Below, piece by piece: positions 56,980 through 64,000 of a stretch of DNA of 64,000 nt (its first letter is position 1; each line of letters begins with the position of its first letter). Source of the DNA: Variovorax sp. Sphag1AA (GTDB lineage Bacteria > Pseudomonadota > Gammaproteobacteria > Burkholderiales > Burkholderiaceae_C); NCBI RefSeq assembly GCF_014192575.1, contig NZ_JACHYC010000004.1, positions 310,001 through 374,000 on the forward strand. Reading direction: 5' to 3'. The notes under the pieces were generated by a model, which was not told where the DNA came from, made no database searches, and was given only the letters and a program-made list of their open reading frames with translations. Made by a program: the position numbers and the translations under genes.

Positions 56980-58212
56980 TCAGCGGATGTTCATCAGCGT
57001 CTGCATGACCTGGTCCTGCGTCTTCACCGTCTGCGCATTGGCTTGGTAGTTGCGCTGCGCGACGATGAGGTTGACGAGTTCCGAGGTCAGGTCGACGTTG
57101 GACGATTCGAGCGCGCCCGAGGCGAGCGAGCCGAGCTTGCTGCCTTCGGCCGGCGTGCCGGTGAGTGCCGCACCGGAAGCTGCCGTCTCCGCGTACATGT
57201 TGTCGCCCTTGGGCTCGAGGCCGTTGGGGTTGGCGAAGGACGACAGCACCACCTGGCCCAGCAGCTTGGTCTGCTCGTTCGAGAACTTGCCGGTGATGGT
57301 GCCGTCGCCGTTGATCGAGAACGAGGTGAGCTGGCCGGAGGTGTAGCCATCCTGCGCGAGCTTGCTCATGCCGTTGGCTGCACCGACCTGCGTGGTGCCG
57401 CTCAGGTCGACCGTGATGTTCGATGCGGCTGCGCCGTTGGTGTAGGTCAGCGTCGGGAGCGTGATCTTGCCGCCGACCGGTGCGGTGAGGTTGCCGTTGG
57501 TGTCGAAGGTCATCGAGCCCATCGGCGAACCGGCAGTTGCAGGCGCGGGCAACTGGACCTGCGTGCCGTCGATCGTGGCGTAGGTATCCCACGCGTTGGC
57601 GCCCGTCTTCACGAAGTAGACCGCGAGGTCGTGCGGATTGCCTAGCGAGTCGTACACCGGGCCGATCGCGTTCGAGTAGTTGAAGGTGTCGGAGTCGGTC
57701 GGGTCGAAAGGCGTCTTCGTCGGCACGGTGCTGCGCGAGTCGACGTTGAACTCGGCCTGCACGCCAGTGGTGGCGTTGGGCGACATCGGCGCGGTCGGGA
57801 TCTGGATCGCGGTGGGCGTGCCGCCGCTGATGCCGCCGCTGGCGTTCACGCCATAGCCGGTGAGGCGCAGGCCGGAAGCGTTGACGATGTAGCCGTCCTT
57901 GTCCTGGGTGAACTGGCCGTTGCGCGAGTACATGACTTCGCCGGTCGCGCTGGTGAGGCGGAAGAAGCCGTTGCCGTTCATGATCGCCACGTCGAGCGGA
58001 CGGCTGCTGGTCTGCGTCACGCCCTGCGAGAAGTCCTGCACCACGCCCGACACCGCGACGCCGAGGCCGACGCGCGAGCCGGCGTAAATGTCCGAGAAGG
58101 TGGCGGTGGACGACTTGAAGCCCACGGTGCCCGAGTTGGCGATGTTGTTGCCGATGACGTCGAGATTCGCGGCAGCGGCGCCGAGACCGCTAATGCCCTG
58201 GGAAAAGGCCAT
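56980..58212 (-). CDS. flgE: Flagellar hook protein FlgE
   Basis: The 410-residue protein starts MAFSQGISGLGAAAANLDVI with NNIANSGTVGFKSS and ends QANAQTVKTQDQVMQTLMNI, the conserved D0 coiled coil of hook proteins. The middle is the variable beta-rich surface region. It assembles into the hook under the FlgD cap, with length set by FliK. Confidence 0.96.
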   Translation of the reverse strand: MAFSQGISGLGAAAANLDVIGNNIANSGTVGFKSSTATFSDIYAGSRVGLGVAVSGVVQDFSQGVTQTSSRPLDVAIMNGNGFFRLTSATGEVMYSRNGQFTQDKDGYIVNASGLRLTGYGVNASGGISGGTPTAIQIPTAPMSPNATTGVQAEFNVDSRSTVPTKTPFDPTDSDTFNYSNAIGPVYDSLGNPHDLAVYFVKTGANAWDTYATIDGTQVQLPAPATAGSPMGSMTFDTNGNLTAPVGGKITLPTLTYTNGAAASNITVDLSGTTQVGAANGMSKLAQDGYTSGQLTSFSINGDGTITGKFSNEQTKLLGQVVLSSFANPNGLEPKGDNMYAETAASGAALTGTPAEGSKLGSLASGALESSNVDLTSELVNLIVAQRNYQANAQTVKTQDQVMQTLMNIR

Positions 58213-58247
58213 GATGGATTCCTTAGTTCAATGCGTTGGGTTGGAGG

Positions 58248-58934
58248 TCAGAGATACATGCGCACATCGGACAGGCCGATGCTCTGGCCGGTGGCGAGTT
58301 CGAGGGTGACGCCGCTGGTGCCCTGCTTGACCGCGGCGACCTGCGCGAACGTGAGCGCGGTCGAGGACACGGCGGTGCTGCCGTTGGTGGCGGCGATCGT
58401 GAACGTGTAGTTGCCTGCGGGCACGACATTGCCCGAGTCGTCCTTGCCGTCCCATGCGACGGCGTTCACGCCTTCGTTCATGGAGCCTGCGTCGATGGTG
58501 CGCACCGTCTTGCCGGTGGCGTCGACGATCTTGATCTGCACGTCGGAAGCCGTGCCAGGCAGTTCCACAGCGAAGGCCTTGACGGCCGGATCCTCACCCT
58601 CTGCAGGCGCAGTGGTGGTGAGCGAGTTGCCGGGCGACAGCACTGCATAGCCGATGAGCGATGCGGCCTGCAGAACCTGGTTCGAGCCGGTCTGGCTCAC
58701 CAGGCCCGACAGCGTGCTGTTGAGCTTCTCGATGCCGCTCACGGTGCTCATCTGCGCGAGCTGCGACGTGAGCTCCGCGTTCTCCATCGGATTGAGCGGG
58801 TCCTGGTTGTTGAGCTGCGCGACCAGTAGCTTGAGAAAGCGCTGCTCGTTGTCGCTGCTGGAGACACTCGCGGTGCTGGCCGCGGCGCTGGCGGCATTGG
58901 CGCCGCTGATGGATGAGGTGTCGGCGATGGCCAT
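58248..58934 (-). CDS. flgD: Flagellar hook capping protein FlgD
   Basis: The protein has 228 residues from the ATG at 58934. N-terminal FlgD motif FLKLLVAQLNNQDPLNPMENAELTSQLAQMS at about 33-63, then a Tudor-like/FnIII C-terminal region (about 90-225, with AWDGKDDSGNVVPAGNY). It scaffolds hook polymerisation and is then replaced. The much longer frame upstream is a shadow over flgC and flgB. Confidence 0.95.
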   Translation of the reverse strand: MAIADTSSISGANAASAAASTASVSSSDNEQRFLKLLVAQLNNQDPLNPMENAELTSQLAQMSTVSGIEKLNSTLSGLVSQTGSNQVLQAASLIGYAVLSPGNSLTTTAPAEGEDPAVKAFAVELPGTASDVQIKIVDATGKTVRTIDAGSMNEGVNAVAWDGKDDSGNVVPAGNYTFTIAATNGSTAVSSTALTFAQVAAVKQGTSGVTLELATGQSIGLSDVRMYL

Positions 58935-58960
58935 GGCTTTCTTTTTTCTTCGCTGTTGGA

Positions 58961-59377
58961 TTACTGGCCGATGGTCAGGGTCTTGACCATCAGCGTCTTG
59001 GCGGTGTTGAGCACCTCGACGTTGGCCTGGTAGCTGCGCGAGGCCGAGATCATGTTGGTCATCTCCTCGACCACGTTGACGTTCGACATCGCGACGTAGC
59101 CGTCGGGGTTGGCATGCGGGTTCTTCGGGTCGTAGACCATCTTGGCGGGCGACTGGTCCTCGACCACGCCCGAGACCTGCACGCCGCCGATGTCCTGCTG
59201 GCCCGAAGGCGCGACTTCGAAGACGACCTGCTTGGCACGGTACGGCTGACCGTCGGGTCCGGCGACGCTTTCCGCGTTGGCAAGATTGCTCGCGGTCACG
59301 TTCATGCGCTGCGACTGCGCGGTCATGGCGGATCCCGCCACACTGAAGATGTTCATGGAAGCACTCGGGAGTGGCAT
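58961..59377 (-). CDS. flgC: Flagellar proximal rod protein FlgC
   Basis: This 138-residue rod protein has the motif [10 protein letters not shown] near 30-39 and C-terminus [20 protein letters not shown]. The start at 59377 is supported by AGGAG 7 bases upstream; an internal Met eight residues in is the alternative. It follows flgB by 17 bases. Confidence 0.95.
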   Translation of the reverse strand: MPLPSASMNIFSVAGSAMTAQSQRMNVTASNLANAESVAGPDGQPYRAKQVVFEVAPSGQQDIGGVQVSGVVEDQSPAKMVYDPKNPHANPDGYVAMSNVNVVEEMTNMISASRSYQANVEVLNTAKTLMVKTLTIGQ

Positions 59378-59394
59378 CGGATAGCTCCTCGTGC

Positions 59395-59802
59395 TTACTG
59401 CTGGACCGCCGCCAGCATGGTCTTGATCTTCGAGCTGAGCACCGTGAGGTTCGACTCGTAGCGCAGCGCGTTGTCGGCGAAGTTGATGCGCTCGACGTCC
59501 ATCTCGACCGTGTTGCCGTCGATGCTCGACTGCGTGGGCACGCGATAGAGAAGGTCCTGGTCGGGCATCGACTTGGCTTCGCCCGCGAGGTGGCGCGACG
59601 AGGTCGTCGACATCGCGAACGACTGCGCCTGGCGGCCCTGCTCGACGGCCTGCGAGAGCCTGCTGCTGAAATCGAAGTCGCGCGCCTTGTAGTTGGGCGT
59701 GTCGGCGTGGGCGATGTTGGCCGCCAGCACTTCCTGGCGCTCAGCCCGCAGATTGAGTGCTTCGCGGTTGAAGCGAAGCGCTGCATCCAGCTTGTCGATC
59801 AT
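59395..59802 (-). CDS. flgB: Flagellar proximal rod protein FlgB
   Basis: The protein has 135 residues with the rod motif [18 protein letters not shown] at about 30-47 and a C-terminus ending [13 protein letters not shown]. First gene of the flgB-flgJ operon on the minus strand, divergent from flgA across about 175 bases. I see no confident sigma-28 box in that interval, consistent with class II control, but I could not identify an FlhDC or sigma-54 site either. Confidence 0.95.
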   Translation of the reverse strand: MIDKLDAALRFNREALNLRAERQEVLAANIAHADTPNYKARDFDFSSRLSQAVEQGRQAQSFAMSTTSSRHLAGEAKSMPDQDLLYRVPTQSSIDGNTVEMDVERINFADNALRYESNLTVLSSKIKTMLAAVQQ

Positions 59803-59977
59803 CTTCTTTCCATCCTTTGTGGCGTCGCGCTCGCACTGGGCATGGCGACAGATGGAAAGCGAGTCTATGCACGAGACGCTTTTGCAATGGGTCGAACAAA
59901 GGGGGTTTTCGGCAGCACTTCAGCACTTCGCTTTGGGGGGTGTCTTCCTAGAATCCTCCGGCAACACACCGATTCCC

Positions 59978-60682
59978 ATGGAACAACGCAAGACCTTCAA
60001 ACGGCTCCTCCGCATCGTTCTGCCGGCATGCATGGCGGGCGTCGGCGTGGCTTCCTTTGCCGCTTCCCAGTTGCCTGAAGAGGCACGCGAGGCCGTCGAA
60101 CGCTACCTCCAGGTGCAAACCTCCGGGCTGCCGGGCAAGGCCAAGGTGACTTTCGTGCCCACAGGTGGTGCACTTCCGCCGTGCAGTGACTACGAGGCCT
60201 TCATGCCCACCGGCACGGCGCCGTGGGGGCGCGTCTCTATCGGATTGCGCTGCCGAGGCGACAAACCGTGGACGCGCTTCGTTTCGGCCAATGTGTCAGT
60301 GGAAGGCCGCTACTTCGTCGCTGCGCGTGCGATCGAACCCGGCGTGACGCTCGGTGCGGGCGACTTCATCGAACGCACCGGCGATCTCACCGGTCTGCCT
60401 CGCAATGTGGTGACAGACGCGAGCGCCCTGCGCGGCGTCACCAGCGCACAGCGCATCACTGCGGGCGCACCGCTGCGCAAGGAGCATGTGCGCACCATGA
60501 TCGTGATCCAGCAGGGACAGACGGTGCAGGTGGTCGCGCAGGGCGCAGGCTTCACCGTCAGCACCGAAGGCAAGGCGATGACACGCGCCGAAGTCGGTGC
60601 CGCCGTGCAGGCGAAAACCCGTGACGGCCGTCTGGTGAGTGGCATCGCCGACGAAGAGGGCCAGATCCGGCTCTCGCAATAA
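59978..60682 (+). CDS. flgA: Flagellar P-ring assembly chaperone FlgA
   Basis: The protein has 234 residues from the ATG at 59978. Signal peptide (about 1-30, ending SFAASQ), then an SAF-like domain with VSVEGRYFVAARAIEPGVTL, ending in the typical TRDGRLVSGIADEEGQIRL segment. FlgA is a periplasmic chaperone for FlgI. The frame extends upstream through flgB in antisense, which I reject. Divergent from flgB, its usual neighbour. Confidence 0.93.
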   Translation: MEQRKTFKRLLRIVLPACMAGVGVASFAASQLPEEAREAVERYLQVQTSGLPGKAKVTFVPTGGALPPCSDYEAFMPTGTAPWGRVSIGLRCRGDKPWTRFVSANVSVEGRYFVAARAIEPGVTLGAGDFIERTGDLTGLPRNVVTDASALRGVTSAQRITAGAPLRKEHVRTMIVIQQGQTVQVVAQGAGFTVSTEGKAMTRAEVGAAVQAKTRDGRLVSGIADEEGQIRLSQ

Positions 60683-60754
60683 GGCTGCAGGTACGCAAAT
60701 GTACGTAGGGACGCGTAGTGGTCTTCATGGATCGCCAATCCAGCCCCGAAGCCC

Positions 60755-60781
60755 TAAAGTTCCACTGCGTTTCGCCGATAT
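60755..60781 (+). promoter_or_regulatory. Sigma-28 promoter of flgMN
   Basis: TAAAGTTC (60755-60762), exactly 11 bases, GCCGATAT (60774-60781). Seven of eight matches to FliA consensus in each half, 28 bases before the flgM start codon. Confidence 0.87.
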
Positions 60782-60809
60782 AGGGGCGAGCCCCCTTTGA
60801 GGAACCATT

Positions 60810-61100
60810 GTGAAAATCGATCAACCAGCGTCATCGGCGACGCCTCTCATCCGCCCCGCGAAGTCGGGTTCCGCCTCCGCGAGTTCCGCCGGAGCCACCG
60901 GATCGTCGAAGGACGCTGCACAGGTCTCGGCCCAGGTCCACTCGCTGCCGGGCTCCACCAGCGGTGATTTCGACGCCGCGCGCGTCGCCGCGATCCGCGA
61001 GGACATCCGCGCGGGGCGCTACCAAGTGAATCCAGAACGTATTGCCGATGGCCTGATGGACAGCGTGCGCGACCTGCTCGATTCCCGAAAGAACTCATGA
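60810..61100 (+). CDS. flgM: Anti-sigma-28 factor FlgM
   Basis: This 96-residue anti-sigma factor holds FliA inactive until it is exported through the finished hook. It starts at a GTG (60810) with TGAGGA upstream. The N-terminal half is Ser/Ala-rich and disordered. The C-terminal half (RVAAIREDIRAGRYQVNPERIADGL) is the conserved sigma-binding region. It has its own sigma-28 promoter, giving the classic feedback loop, and overlaps flgN by four bases. Confidence 0.95.
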   Translation: MKIDQPASSATPLIRPAKSGSASASSAGATGSSKDAAQVSAQVHSLPGSTSGDFDAARVAAIREDIRAGRYQVNPERIADGLMDSVRDLLDSRKNS

Positions 61101-61552
61101 ACACGATGCTGCTGTACCTTCATGCGGAGAAATCCTGCATCGAGGAATTCCTGGCGCTGCTTGCGCAGGAAGAAACCGCCATGACCGAGCGTCGCTTCGG
61201 TGACCTGGAACAGATCACCGAACAGAAGGTACAGCTGCTCGACCGTATTGCCGAGATCGACCGCCAGCGCGAAACCGCGCAATCGGCACTCGGTTTCGAA
61301 CCCGGTGCCGCCGGCGCCGATGCCGCTGCGATGGCCGGCGGCGAAGCAACCCGCCAAGCCTGGCAGGCCCTGCAGGAGCTGGCCGAGAAGGCCCGCCAGC
61401 AGAACCTGCGCAACGGATCGATCGTCCACACCCACCTGGACTTCACGCAGAAGGCACTGCAGTTCCTGCAATCGAGCGTGCAGCTCTTCTACGGGCCGGA
61501 CGGCATCCGGAAGACCACGTCCGGCGGCGGCACGCGCCTCGCCATGGGCTGA
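61097..61552 (+). CDS. flgN: Flagellar export chaperone FlgN
   Basis: The 151-residue, helical protein starts MNTMLLYLHAEKSCIEEFLALL and ends with a C-terminal region (LQFLQSSVQLFYGPDG) typical of FlgN, chaperone of the hook-filament junction proteins FlgK and FlgL. Translation is coupled to flgM by an ATGA overlap. It converges on the dehydrogenase gene with 20 bases between stops. Confidence 0.9.
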   Translation: MNTMLLYLHAEKSCIEEFLALLAQEETAMTERRFGDLEQITEQKVQLLDRIAEIDRQRETAQSALGFEPGAAGADAAAMAGGEATRQAWQALQELAEKARQQNLRNGSIVHTHLDFTQKALQFLQSSVQLFYGPDGIRKTTSGGGTRLAMG

Positions 61553-61572
61553 GGCTCGGTTGAACCAGCGAC

Positions 61573-62706
61573 CTACCGGCTCGGATTGAGCAGGTACTTC
61601 TCGCCGGTCGCCTGCTTCGAATAGACCGCGATCTCGCCCAGCGAGAGTGCTTCCACCATCGACACTTCCTTCGTGTAGCGGCTCGCGAAGGTCGTCTTCA
61701 GTTCGGCCGCCACGCGCGCCTTCAGCTTCTCCGCACCTTCGGGCCCGATCTTCATCAGGAACGGGAACAGCAACCAGCCCCCCATGCCCCAGCTCATGCC
61801 GAAGCCGCGCGTGAATTCGGTCGGCCCGCGATCCAGCCCGCCGTAGATGTAGACCTGCTTGTGCGTGGTGGTGCCGTAGCGGCTGTATTCGGTCGCATTG
61901 CGCAAGAGCGCGGCTTCCATGCAGTTGAGGATCTGCCCCGCCAGCTTGCCGCCACCGGTCGCATCGAAAGCCAGCGTGGCGCCGGTCGCGGTCAGCGCAT
62001 CCGTCAGGTCCTGCATGAAGGTCGGCGAGGTGGCGTTGCACACATATTTGGCGCCGATGGCGCGCAGGATGTCTTCCTGCTCCTGCTTGCGGACGATGTT
62101 CACCAGGGGAATGCCATCCTTGATGCAGATGCGGTTGAGCATCTGCCCGAGGTTCGACGCCGCGGCCGTGTGCACGAGTGCCTTGTGGCCTTCGCGCCGC
62201 ATGGTCTCGACCATGCCGAGCGCCGTGAGCGGATTGACGAAGGACGAAGCACCCTCCGCCGCGGTCGCGCCTTCCGGCAGGGCCATGCACTGGGCTGCGT
62301 CGATGCAGCGGTATTGCGAGTACATCGCGCCGCCGATCGCCGCGACGGTCTTGCCCAGCAGGGCCTGCGCCTGCGGCGAGGTACCGGCTGCCACGACCAC
62401 GCCTGCGCCTTCATTGCCGACCGGCATGGACTGGTCCGCGCGGCCGGCCATGCTCTTCATGGCTGCTTCGGGGATGGTTGCCGTCACGACCGGCCGCTCG
62501 GGCGTACCCGACGCCTTCGCGGTGCGCAGGTCCGCCGCGCCGAACAGCAGGCCCAGGTCGGAGGGATTCATCGGCGACGCCTCGACCCGAACCACCACTT
62601 CGTTCGCGGCGGGCTGGGGAATGCGGTCTTCCTGAAGCGAGAGTTCAAGCTCGCCGCTGCTGCGGACGAGGGAACGGATCTGCAGGGTCTTGCTCGGCAC
62701 GGTCAT
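61573..62706 (-). CDS. MDR-family (zinc-binding-dehydrogenase-like) oxidoreductase
   Basis: The protein has 377 residues from the ATG at 62706. Medium-chain dehydrogenase/reductase fold: GroES-like N-terminal half (VEASPMNPSDLGLL, VGNEGAGVVVAAG) and a Rossmann half (HTAAASNLGQML near 190, FDATGGGKLAG). The cysteine/histidine zinc ligands of alcohol dehydrogenases are absent, so it is more like quinone oxidoreductases. Substrate unknown. It is not flagellar by family; placement next to flgN is probably incidental. Confidence 0.82.
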   Translation of the reverse strand: MTVPSKTLQIRSLVRSSGELELSLQEDRIPQPAANEVVVRVEASPMNPSDLGLLFGAADLRTAKASGTPERPVVTATIPEAAMKSMAGRADQSMPVGNEGAGVVVAAGTSPQAQALLGKTVAAIGGAMYSQYRCIDAAQCMALPEGATAAEGASSFVNPLTALGMVETMRREGHKALVHTAAASNLGQMLNRICIKDGIPLVNIVRKQEQEDILRAIGAKYVCNATSPTFMQDLTDALTATGATLAFDATGGGKLAGQILNCMEAALLRNATEYSRYGTTTHKQVYIYGGLDRGPTEFTRGFGMSWGMGGWLLFPFLMKIGPEGAEKLKARVAAELKTTFASRYTKEVSMVEALSLGEIAVYSKQATGEKYLLNPSR

Positions 62707-62759
62707 GGCGGGTCTCCGGATGGGGGCCGGCCAGTATAGGAGCGGGGTCGGTTGCGCGC

Positions 62760-64000
62760 TCAGGACACCTGTTCGGGCGGCCGCTTGTCGGGATGGGCCA
62801 TGACGCGGTCGATCCGCCTTCCGTCGAGCGCGACTACCTCGAAGCACCAGCCGGCGCAGTCGATGTGCTCCCCGACCTCCGGCAACTGGCCCGAGACGAA
62901 CATCAGCAGGCCGGCGACGGTGTTGTAGCGGCCGCGGTCCTCGTCGGGCAGCTCGCGGATACCGAGGCGTGCGCGCAGCTCCGACACCGGCATCAGCCCG
63001 TCGAGCTCCCAGATGCCGTCGGCGCGCTGTCGCGCCCAGGCTTCGGCGTGCGTCGGCACTTGCAATTCGCCGGTGATGGCTTCGAGCAGGTCGCGCGGCG
63101 TCATCAGGCCCTGCACCACGCCGTATTCGTCGACGACGAAGACGAGCCGCCCGGCGCGCGAGCGGAACTGCTCGAGCATTTCCATGCCCGTGAGCGTTTC
63201 GGGTACGAAAACCGCGGGCTGCACTGCTTCTCCGACCGTGCCTCGATGCTCCGGCCCAAGCTTGAGAAGATGCGCCACGCTGGTCACGCCCACTACGTCG
63301 TCGAGCGAGTTGCGGCACACCGGATACCAGGAGTGGACCTGGTTGCGCGCACCCGCCTCCGACACCCTCTGCAGGCTCTCGGCAATGGTCAGCGACGCAT
63401 CGAGCCATTCGATGTCGGCGCGCGGGATCATGAGCGAGGTCAGCCGGCGATCGTCGAGGTGGAACACGTTGCGCACCATCTGGTGCTCGTGCATCTCGAT
63501 CACACCGGCATCGACGCCCTCCTCCAGGCTCGCGGAGATTTCTTCTTCGGTGACCACGCGGGCGGCGTTCGAATCGATGCGCAGGAGCTTGAGCGTGGCC
63601 GCCGTCGCACTCGACAACAGCAGCACGAACGGCTTGGCGATGGAAGCGAGCCATCGCATCGGCGTGGCCACGTAGCGGGCCACCGGCTCGGGGTAGAGCT
63701 GGCCGATGCGCTTGGGCACCAGCTCGCCGAAGATGATCGTGAAGAAGGTGATGCAGGTCACCACGACCGCGGTAGAGGCAATGCTGGCCGTGCCACGGCC
63801 AAGGCCCATTTCCTCCATCCACGCGCCGAGCGGCTCGGCGAAGGCGGCTTCACCGACGATGCCACTCAGCATGCCGATCGAGGTGATGCCGATCTGCACC
63901 GTGGAAAGAAACCGCGTCGGGTTCTCCATCAGCTTGAGCGCCGCGGCGGCGCCCGCATCCCCCGTCTCGGCCAGCGCGGCGAGGCGCGCGCGGCGGCTGG
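62760..64000 (-). CDS. CNNM/CorC (HlyC)-family membrane protein, 5' end cut by window
   Basis: The frame is open to the window edge. An internal Met exists at 63929, but in-frame sequence upstream (ending AAAALKLMENPTRFLSTVQIGITSIG) continues the family's DUF21 transmembrane domain, so the true start is outside. After the DUF21 part come two CBS domains (VDEYGVVQGLMTPRDLLEAITGEL) and a C-terminal CorC_HlyC transporter-associated domain. The family is linked to magnesium/cobalt homeostasis. The name haemolysin is historical. Confidence 0.85.
   Translation of the reverse strand, partial: SRRARLAALAETGDAGAAAALKLMENPTRFLSTVQIGITSIGMLSGIVGEAAFAEPLGAWMEEMGLGRGTASIASTAVVVTCITFFTIIFGELVPKRIGQLYPEPVARYVATPMRWLASIAKPFVLLLSSATAATLKLLRIDSNAARVVTEEEISASLEEGVDAGVIEMHEHQMVRNVFHLDDRRLTSLMIPRADIEWLDASLTIAESLQRVSEAGARNQVHSWYPVCRNSLDDVVGVTSVAHLLKLGPEHRGTVGEAVQPAVFVPETLTGMEMLEQFRSRAGRLVFVVDEYGVVQGLMTPRDLLEAITGELQVPTHAEAWARQRADGIWELDGLMPVSELRARLGIRELPDEDRGRYNTVAGLLMFVSGQLPEVGEHIDCAGWCFEVVALDGRRIDRVMAHPDKRPPEQVS

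Noticed and set aside
61573..63822. A 749-codon frame suggesting a fusion of the MDR oxidoreductase to an upstream domain
   Set aside because: The extension is antisense-frame noise inside the CNNM/CorC gene; the MDR fold begins at the Met at 62706.

Overview
The window is about 64 kb of high-GC, tightly packed bacterial DNA. Gene content and order suggest a motile betaproteobacterium of the Comamonadaceae, most likely Variovorax or a close relative. That is my reading of gene families and of a dispersed repeat I associate with this group, not a database match.

Layout: (1) 1-3832, minus strand: fliS (cut by the window edge), fliD, fliC with a strong sigma-28 promoter, and fliE. (2) 4119-15478, plus strand: a continuous basal-body, export and switch operon, fliF-G-H-I-J-K-L-M-N-O-P-Q-R. 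(3) 15504-36009: a non-flagellar segment. It holds an Nramp metal transporter, a Na/Pi cotransporter, a sugar-acid catabolic locus (mannonate oxidoreductase, GntR regulator, two binding proteins, an RspB/IdnD-like dehydrogenase, an ABC transporter and D-mannonate dehydratase), an orphan FlxA-like gene with a sigma-28-type promoter, a transcriptional activator fused to an alpha/beta-hydrolase, an MddA-like methyltransferase, an arylsulfotransferase-like lipoprotein, and several small or unknown genes. (4) 36110-39315, minus strand: flgL and flgK. (5) 39431-52432, minus strand: an unbroken island of seven methyl-accepting chemotaxis receptors and two cheW genes, lying between flgK and flgJ. (6) 52483-59802, minus strand: flgJ-I-H-G-F-E-D-C-B read backwards. 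Divergent from it are flgA, then flgM (strong sigma-28 promoter) and flgN on the plus strand. (7) 61573-64000, minus strand: an MDR-family dehydrogenase and a truncated CBS/CorC-type membrane protein.

The flagellar genes cover most structural and export parts except flhA, flhB, the motor stator and the master regulators. Sigma-28-like promoters can be read in front of fliC, flgK, flgM, the FlxA-like gene and one receptor gene, which fits FlgM/FliA checkpoint control of late genes. The sugar-acid genes fit import and oxidation of an aldonate such as L-gulonate or L-idonate through D-fructuronate and D-mannonate to 2-keto-3-deoxygluconate.

The most notable points are these. A roughly 90-bp dispersed repeat supplies the start codon and N-terminal leader of flgI, and probably of fliO. 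The chemoreceptor island shows signs of gene conversion, and only three of its seven receptors carry a CheR/CheB-type pentapeptide. A polar-amino-acid-type ABC transporter is embedded in a sugar-acid operon.
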